A stretch of DNA of 12,650 nucleotides from assembly GCA_046597185.1 (NCBI GenBank), contig JBKJLF010000385.1, forward strand, positions 1 through 12,650. The letters are read 5' to 3'. Origin of the DNA: CAMBDR01 sp046597185 (lineage in GTDB: Bacteria > Pseudomonadota > Gammaproteobacteria > Burkholderiales > Burkholderiaceae_D). Below the pieces are notes generated by a model. The model worked only from the letters and a program-made list of their open reading frames with translations. It had not been told where the DNA came from and did not search any database. Position 1 is the stretch's first letter. The number at the start of each line of letters is the position of its first letter. Position numbers and translations under genes: made by a program. Positions 1 to 7,000 of this stretch are shown here, piece after piece.

Positions 1-106
1 AATACCGGGCAATTCCGGTCACACAGGCAAGATAAGCTTCTTGGGTACGGCTTGCAAAACCACGCAACACCATGTCGTTTTGCATCTGTTGGCGTAAGGC
101 ACTCAT
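1..106 (-). CDS. Tyrosine recombinase/integrase, N-terminal fragment (runs off the left edge)
   Basis: Reading the - strand from the ATG at 106-104 gives 35 open codons beginning MSALRQQMQNDMVLRGFAS and continuing with RTQEAYLACVTGIARY. This matches the start of the N-terminal SAM-like, core-DNA-binding domain of XerC/D-type tyrosine recombinases, where a short basic helix is followed by L-R-G-x-S-x-R-T-x-x-A-Y. The type with this very short start is often an accessory integrase of IS91-like or other mobile units; that link is from family knowledge, not from this sequence. A GGGAG ribosome site lies six bases upstream on the - strand, which supports this start. The catalytic domain with its R-H-R-Y residues lies outside the window, so activity cannot be judged. 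The gene points away from the toxin genes and is probably not part of their operon. Confidence 0.72.
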   Translation of the reverse strand, partial: MSALRQQMQNDMVLRGFASRTQEAYLACVTGIARY

Positions 107-122
107 GACTGACTCCCAGGCA

Positions 123-144
123 AAATTGGGGAAATTCCCAATTT
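123..144. promoter_or_regulatory. Imperfect 22-bp palindrome upstream of the integrase start
   Basis: AAATTGGG at 123-130 and CCCAATTT at 137-144 are perfect inverted copies separated by six bases, and A132 can also pair with T135. It sits 17-38 bases upstream of the integrase ATG on the - strand, where an operator or recombinase binding site would be expected. Its function is inferred from position only. There is no T-run, so it is not a convincing terminator. Confidence 0.4.
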
Positions 145-377
145 CAGCGCAGGGCAAGGTGCGGTAGAAAGTGGAAAAAGTTGTCGGGGGTGTTACGCCC
201 GCGCAAGTGTAAAGTGGGCCGGAGCGGTGTTTCGTTGATCAGCAACCCACCGCGAAGCGGTTTAGTTCAACCGTAAATAAGCCCACGTACGGGCGCATGC
301 AACTAATCTAGACTTGACCGTTCGCAGTAACAGCAGTACGGCGTCAATTATCTTGGCCGCTGCGACGAGGTGTTTTT

Positions 378-521
378 TTAAGATTTTCTCTTTTTGCCGT
401 GCCCCTTTTCCGGGCCATGGCCCCAAGAAGGGGCACGGCGGCGGTAGCTCTCGACGTTAAGTTCAAAAATGGTCGCATGATGTACGAGGCGATCCACGGC
501 GGCGATGGTTGATGGCGGCAT
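378..521 (-). pseudogene. istB: istB fragment: C-terminus of IS21-family helper ATPase
   Basis: The - strand frame encodes T-I-A-A-V-D-R-L-V-H-H-A-T-I-F-E-L-N-V-E-S-Y-R-R-R (about 509 to 435) and then a basic tail ending at a TAA at 378-380. The pattern aa-x-DRLxHH-x5-E/x-x-x-SYR is the C-terminal signature of IstB, the AAA+ helper ATPase that assists the IstA transposase. The rest of IstB (Walker A and B, about 200 residues) is absent: upstream of residue TIAAVDR the frame no longer looks like IstB. The basic tail overlaps a strong hairpin. A second - strand frame gives another lysine/arginine-rich tail, so a small frameshift near the end is possible. It is certainly not a working gene. Confidence 0.55.
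396..439. repeat. Nested perfect inverted repeat (44-base hairpin)
   Basis: The outer arms GCCGTGCCCCTT (396-407) and AAGGGGCACGGC (428-439) are perfect 12-base complements. Between them lies GGGCCATGGCCC (412-423), a perfect 12-base palindrome. The whole can fold into a long GC-rich stem with small internal bulges. It is preceded on the + strand by T-rich sequence (371-395) and is not followed by a T-run, so it is a poor + strand terminator; on the - strand an A-rich stretch follows. It overlaps the end of the istB fragment and may be part of the IS tail or a separately inserted palindrome. Confidence 0.6.
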
Positions 522-582
522 GCACGCAAAAGGCCGTGAGTGAGAGGGAAATGGCGAGTGTTGTAGTAAAGCCATGAGTCAT
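520..582 (-). other. Short signal-peptide-like reading frame cut by the IS relic (doubtful)
   Basis: From the ATG at 582-580 the - strand reads MTHGFTTTLAISLSLTAFCVHAA, which has a polar start, a hydrophobic stretch and a c-region ending in a plausible AHA-type cleavage site. In this frame the sequence then runs into the DNA that encodes the istB fragment in another frame, so any real gene would be truncated at about 515-525. There is no strong ribosome site (GCGAG is 9 bases or so upstream) and no recognisable mature domain. It may be chance. I list it only because the junction lies exactly where istB similarity stops. Confidence 0.15.
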
Positions 583-906
583 ATGTATCTCGCTAGTAGT
601 TAGTGAGTGAGTGCGATCTAACGTAGAAATCGGCGGATTTAAGCGTTTTTTGCGCAAGTCCGTTGGCGGCGTACTGCCATTGTATTTGCGAGCCTCTACC
701 GATGCAGGCTTAGCCAAGGAATGTATCTGGTAAGAAAACATTCACATTTACAACGCGCAATAAAAACGCAATCACATATTGTGAAAACGCTTGCTTTTTT
801 TTTGCAACTTCAATACAGTAACCAAACATTGGCAATCGCTTTTGGCCGTCCGAAATTATTAACCTGGTTTTAAAAACACCGAAATGTTTATTTAGATTCA
901 TTGCGC
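583..906. other. Intergenic stretch upstream of the toxin genes, no gene recognised
   Basis: I see no convincing protein gene or structural RNA here. The right half (720-906) is AT-rich. It contains the palindrome TCACA-TAT-TGTGA at 772-784 and a nine-base T-run flanked by TTGC/GCAA (791-807). These could belong to the control region of the toxin operon, but no promoter with both good -35 and -10 boxes at proper spacing stands out. A 63-codon - strand frame starting at 901 has no ribosome site and no family resemblance. Confidence 0.5.
772..784. promoter_or_regulatory. Short palindrome TCACA-N3-TGTGA, possible regulator site
   Basis: TCACATATTGTGA has perfect five-base arms around a three-base centre and lies about 225 bases upstream of the chosen toxin start. 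The half-sites resemble those of CRP/FNR-family regulators, but their usual spacing is longer (TGTGA-N6-TCACA) and the arms are in the opposite order. The assignment to any regulator is therefore speculative. Confidence 0.2.
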
Positions 907-996
907 TGTGTTTTTAACCGCATTCGTCATTCTTACTTGTGATCAAAGAGCAGCGTTACTAGCTGTATTAAGCCGATTGACCAGTCGTTCAATACC

Positions 997-1001
997 GGAG
1001 G
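997..1001 (+). promoter_or_regulatory. Ribosome binding site deciding the TcB-TcC start
   Basis: GGAGG lies five bases upstream of the GTG at 1007. The in-frame GTG at 908 has no purine-rich element before it, and the GTG at 1001 overlaps the GGAGG itself. This makes 1007 the best start. The protein then begins MTGKQTQQQ and reaches the conserved SISLPKGGGA block after 26 residues, the usual distance in TcB proteins. Confidence 0.75.
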
Positions 1002-1006
1002 TGTGT

Positions 1007-4000
1007 GTGACAGGCAAGCAAACACAACAACAGTCCAGCAATGCGGCTGCGGGTAAGCAAGACGATTTTCAGGCGCATGCGCCGTCGATCTCGCTGCCCA
1101 AAGGCGGCGGCGCGGTGCGCGGCATCGGTGAAAAATTCTCCACCAACCCGGTTACCGGCGCAGGTTCTTTGTCAGTGCCGCTTGCCAGTTCACCCGCACG
1201 TTCTGGCTTTGGGCCGCAATTGGCGCTGTCTTACGATTCCGGTTCCGGTAACGGCGCTTTCGGCATCGGCTGGAACCTGTCACTGCCGGCCATTACGCGT
1301 AAGACCGACAAAGGCTTGCCGCGCTACTTCGATGCCGACGAATCGGATGTTTTTCTACTCTCCGGCGCGGAAGACTTGGTGCCCTTGTTGCAGGACGATG
1401 GCAGCCGCTTGGTGGATAACACCACTCTACCCGGTTACACCATCTATCGCTATCGCCCCCGTGTGGAGGGCTTGTTCGCTCGCATTGAGCGCTGGCACAG
1501 GGATGCCGATGGCGACATTCATTGGCGCTCAATTTCCAAAGACAACATCCTTTCCGTCTATGGCCGCGATGGCGCTTCCCGCATCGCCGACCCATCCCAT
1601 CCCCAGCGCGTATTCACTTGGCTGCTGTGCGAGAGCTATGACGACAAGGGCAATGCCATCGTCTACGGCTATCTCGCGGAAAACGATGACAATGTTGATT
1701 TTTCGCACATCAACGAGCGCAACCGGCTACGCAGCGCCAATCGTTACCTTAAAACCATCCGTTATGGCAACCGCCAACCGCTCTTGATCGACCCGAACCG
1801 CCCCAGTTTCCGCCAAGCGCACCTGCCTGCGCCGGACTTTAGTAGTGCCGACTGGATGTTTGAAATGCTGTTCGATTATGGCGAAGGCCATTACAGCGAA
1901 GCGCCAAAGGATGCCGATGGCCGCATCTTTGCCAACGCCAGCCTGCCCAAGCCGTTGGGTGGTAAATGGGCGGCCCGGCTTGACCCGTTTTCCAGCTATC
2001 GCTCCTGCTTTGAAGTGCGCAGTTACCGCCTGTGCCAGCGGGTGTTGATGTTCCACCATTTTCCTGATGAACTGGGCATTGATGATTACTTGGTACGCGC
2101 CACCGAATTTTTTTACCAACCCAAGGCCAACGGCAGTTTCATGACGCATGTGCTGCAAAGCGGTTTCAAGCGCCTTGCCAAACCCACTCCGCGTTACCTC
2201 AAGCGCGCACTGCCGCCGCTGGAATTTAGCTATTCCGCCAGCCCACTAGATGACGGCAGCTTTGATCAACTGCCGCTGCAAGAAGTGGCCCGCGCCAACT
2301 TGCAAAATTTGCCCGCAGGGATAGATGGCGGCACCTACCGCTGGGTTGATTTGGATGGCGAGGGCATTGCTGGCGTGCTAACGGAGCAAGCTGATGCGTG
2401 GTTTTACAAGCCCAACTTGGGCGCAGGTCGCTTCGGCCCAGTCCACAGTGTCGCGCCGCGCCCGTCAATGGCCGCCTTGGCGCGCGGGCGGCAGCAATTG
2501 CTCGACCTCGCTGGCGACGGCAAGCTTGATCTGGTCGAATTTGACGGCCCGGCAGCCGGTTATTTCTCCCGCAAAAATGACCATAACAACGACAGCCAAG
2601 CCGATGCCGGTTGGGATCGCTTCCGCAACTTCGTCAGCTTGCCCAATATTAATTGGCAAGACCCGAACCTGCGCTTTGTCGATTTGACCGGTGACGGCCA
2701 TGCTGACATCCTGATCACCGATGATCAGGTTTTTGCCACTTGGTACGAATCGAAAGCGCAAGATGGCTTTGCTGCGGGCGTGCAACTTCCCCCGACGCTG
2801 GATGAGGAAAGCGGGCCGCGCTTGGTGTTTGCCGATGGCGCGCAGTCGATCTATCTGGCCGACATGGTGGGCGATGGCTTATCCGACCTGGTGCGCATCC
2901 GCGCCTCGGATGTGTGCTACTGGCCGAATCTGGGTTATGGCCGCTTTGGGGCCAAGGTGCGGCTGGACAACGTGCCGTGGTTTGATGCGCCGACTGAGTT
3001 TGAGCAGCACCGCGTACACCTATTCGATACCGATGGTTCTGGCCCGACCGACATTGTGTACTTGGGCCGCGACGGTGTCAGGGTCTATCAAAACCAGCAC
3101 GGTAACAGCCTGTCACCGGCACGATTGCTCACTCGCGTGCCGCGCACCGATCAGTTGAGTAACGTGTCGGTGGTCGATTTTCTTGGGCGCGGCACCGCCT
3201 GCTTGCTATGGTCATCGACCTTGCCGGGCGAGAGCGGGCGCAGCTTGCGCTATATGGACTTGATGGGCGGCGTGAAACCGCATCTGCTGACCTCTGTGCG
3301 TAACAACCTCGGGCTGGAGACCCGGATCGAATACGCTTCATCGACCCAGTTCTATCTGGCCGACAAGGCGCAAGGCACGCCGTGGATCACGCGCCTGCCG
3401 TTCCCGGTGCATGTCGTGACGCGGGTTGAAACGCGGGACTTGATCAGCGGCAACCGTTTCGCCAGCAGCACCAGCTATCACCACGGCTATTACGATGGCA
3501 TCGAGCGCGAGTTTCGCGGCTTTGGCCGGGTCGAGCAAACCGATAGCGAACAGTTCGGCAACGCCTTTGACGTACCCGCCACCTTGACCAAAACCTGGTT
3601 TCATACTGGCGCGTTTCTGGCCAATGCGCGCATCGCGCGCCAGTTTGCCAGCGAGTATTACCACGAAGGCGATCCCGGCCAGCCCGGCACGGAACTCACC
3701 TCCGCCCAGCGCGCCGCGATGGAACTGGACGACACCATTTTGCCGCCCGGTCTGGATACACTGGAAACTGCCGAAGCGATCCGCGCGCTCAAGGGGGCGA
3801 TGTTGCGCCAAGAGATTTACGCGCTTGACGACAAAGAAGAATCAGATCGCCCGTACTCGGTCACCGAGCAAAACTACACGGTGGTGCCGGTGCAGCAACG
3901 CGGCAGCAATCGCCATGCGGTGTTCTTCACGCATATGCGCGAAACGCTTGCCTTCCATTACGAGCGCAAGCTGTTTCCGGTGCTGCAAGGCCACATCGTC

Positions 4001-7000
4001 GATGCCGCCACGGCGGCGGCCAACCCCGCCACCCAATGGCTGGCCGATCCGCGTGTCACGCACGGCATGGCATTGGCCGTCGATGATTACGGTAATGTGT
4101 TGCAAGCGGTAGCGCTGGCCTATGGCCGCCGCTTTGATGATGCCGATCCGGCCTTGACGGCGCAGGATCGCGCCAAGCAAAAGCAATTGCTGGCAACGCT
4201 GACCGAAGCCGGTTTCACTAATTCAGTCCAACACAGCGACGCCTGGCGCACCCCCATGCCAGCGCAAACCCGGACTTACGAACTGGTCAAACTAAAACCT
4301 GCCGCACAATTGGCACACATCACCAACTTGTTTGGCTTTGCCGAAATGCAGGCGCTCATCGCGCAAGCGGGCGATGGTGCGCATGATCTGCTTTACGAAG
4401 ACTTCCAAGCCACCAGCGCCAATGGGATAGGCGTGTATCGCCGCCCGATTGAAGTGCAACGCAGCCGCTACCGCAGCAATGACCTGTCCCAAGTGCTGCC
4501 GCTGCAAACCCTGCAAGCGCTGGCATTGCCGGGCGAAAGCTGGCAACTGGCGTTCACCCCCGGTTTGCTGGTGAATGTTTTTCAGCGCACGCAAGATGGC
4601 GAGCCGCCGGAAAACCTGCTGCCCAATCCTGCCGCAGTGTTGCTTTATGACGCCAGCCCGCAATCCGACCGGGGTGGCTATGTCGATCTGGATGGCGATG
4701 GCCATTGGTGGATACCGTCCGGGCGAGCGTTTTTTCATCCACTGGAAGACGCCAGCGCCGCCGATGAATTGCAGGAAGCGGCGGCCCACTTCTTCATGCC
4801 CCGGCGTGTGCGCGATCCGTTCGGGCACAGCAGCTTTGTCGATTACGAAAACGACCTGTTCCCGGCCACCACCCGCGACGCGCTTGGCAACACCGTCAGC
4901 GCGGTGTATGACTACCGGGTATTGCAGGCGCAGCAAATGACCGATCCCAACGGCAACCGTTCCTTTATCGCCTTCGATGCCTTTGGTTTGCCAGTTGCCA
5001 GCGCCGTGCGCGGCAAGAGCGATGAAATGCTGGGCGACAGTCTGGACGATTTTGGCGATGTTGACGCCGACCCGACTCTGGCCGAATTGCAAGCCTTTGC
5101 CGCCAACCCGCCCACAATGGCGGCGGCGCTGTTAAAAGGCGCGACCAGCCGTTTTATCTACGATCTGGAGCGCTTTAACCGCTGTGGCGCGCCGCCGTTC
5201 GCCGCCACGTTGGCGCGTGACACCCATGTCAGCGATCCGCTGCCGCCGCAGGGCGTGCAAATTCAGGTCAGCTTTCTGTATTCGGATGGCTTCGGGCGCG
5301 AACTGCAATCCAAGATACAAGCCGAAGCAGGCCAAGCCGCCACCCGTGCCGCCAATCTGGTGTTGCCAAGCGGCGATGCCAGCCCCGGTGCGCTGATGCT
5401 GAACAATGCGCTGCCAGTGCTGGGGCCGGTTTCGCCGCGCTGGGTCGGCAAAGGCCGCACCGTGTACAACAACAAGGGTAAACCAGTCAAACAATACGAA
5501 CCCTTCTTTAGCAGCACCCATCTGTACGAGCCGGAAAGCGAAATGACCGATACCGGCGTCACGCCGATTCTGTTCTACGATCCGGCGGATCGCGTGGTTG
5601 CCACCCTGCACCCGAACCATAGCTATGAAAAAGTGGTGTTCGACCCGTGGCGGCAGGCAAGCTGGGATGTGAACGATACCGTCACGCAATCGAACCCAAT
5701 GCTAGACCCGGATGTTGGCGATTTCTTCCAACTCTTGCCCGATGATGATTACCTGCCAACCTGGTTTGAGCAGCGCAACAATGGGCAACTGGGGCCGAAT
5801 GAAAAAGATGCCGCCGCCAAGGCTGCCTTTCATGCCAATACGCCAACGGTTGCCTTTTTCGATACGCTAGGCCGTGTGGTGCTGACCATTGCCGACAACG
5901 GCAAGGATGGGAATAAGCTGCCGCAACTTTACGCAACCCGTGTTGTGTTCGATATAGAAGGGAATCAGCGCGAAGTCATCGACGCCAACCACCGCATCGT
6001 GATGCGTTACGGCTATGACATGCTGGGGCATGGCATCCACCAAGCCAGCATGGAAGCCGGGCAGCGCTGGAGCTTGGGCGACATCAGCGGCAAACCGATT
6101 CACGGCTGGGATAACCGCAAGCACAGCGTGCGCACTGAATATGATGTATTGCGCCGCCCGGTGGCCAGCTTTGTGATCGGTGCCGATCTGGTTAATCCAG
6201 CGCTCGAAATTTGCTTTGAGAAAACGGTGTATGGCGAAACGGCCAATGACTTGACACCTGCCCAAGTGTTGCAAGCCAATTTGCGCGGTAAGCCGTATCA
6301 GCACTTCGACACGGCGGGCGTGGTCACCAGCGTTGTGCATGATTTCAAGGGTAATTTGCTGAAAAGCACGCGGCAACTGGTTCAGGATTATAAAACCACC
6401 CCGGATTGGTCAGCCAAGCCAGCGCCGTTGCTGGAGGGGGAAGTCTTTGCCGGCAGCACGGTGTTTGACGCCTTGAACCGCCCGATTCAGATGCTGGCAC
6501 CGCATCATGCGGATGGCAAGATCAATGTGATCCGCCCCGGCTATAACGAAGCCAATTTGCTGGAACGGGTCGATGTCTGGCTGGCGCAGGATGCGGAACC
6601 GTTTGGCTTGCTGGCCCCGGCGACGGCAAATTTACATGCGATTGCCAATATTGACTACGATGCCAAGGGGCAGCGTGCGCGGGTTGAATATGGGAATGGT
6701 GCGCTGACCGAATATGGCTATGATCCACAAACATTCCGGCTGGTTCAGCTAAAAACCACACGCAAAGGGGTTCCGGCACAGAAATCGGTGTTACAAGACT
6801 TGGTTTATTTTTATGATCCGGTTGGCAACATTACCCATATCCGCGACGATGCGCAGCAGGCGATTTTTTTCAATGGGCAAGTGGTGCTGCCAGAGTGTGA
6901 CTATAGCTATGACCCGATTTACCGTTTGATCAAGGCCAGCGGGCGCGAGCATATCGGGCAGTTGGCGCAGCCGCAAACCAGTTGGAGCGATGAATTCCGG

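Larger units (their letters stand above)
182..521 (-). mobile_element. Decayed end of an IS21-family insertion sequence
   Basis: A C-terminal istB-like fragment (see separate entry) lies on the - strand. About 200-250 bases beyond its end comes a stretch rich in short repeats and ending, on the + strand, in a TGTCGGGGGTGTTA tip at 182. IS21-family elements end in TG...CA, carry istA then istB, and have repeated transposase-binding motifs near their tips. The layout of istB terminus, untranslated tail and tip fits the istB-side end. istA, most of istB and the opposite tip are missing, so this is a relic. The outer limit at 182 is a guess from the TG dinucleotide and G-run; the inner limit is where istB similarity stops. 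Confidence 0.42.

Noticed and set aside
396..439. The nested hairpin as a rho-independent terminator
   Set aside because: There is no T-run immediately after the stem on either strand.
710..901. A 63-codon - strand frame starting at 901
   Set aside because: It has no ribosome site, no family resemblance, and lies in AT-rich sequence in the likely control region of the toxin genes.
937..965. Promoter candidate TTGTGA-N17-TAGCTG upstream of the B-C start
   Set aside because: Only three of six bases match the -10 consensus, so I do not call it.
4292..5092. Long - strand open frame (266 codons) within the B-C gene
   Set aside because: It lies wholly opposite the conserved TcB coding frame and has no family resemblance; it is a result of GC-rich codon use on the other strand.
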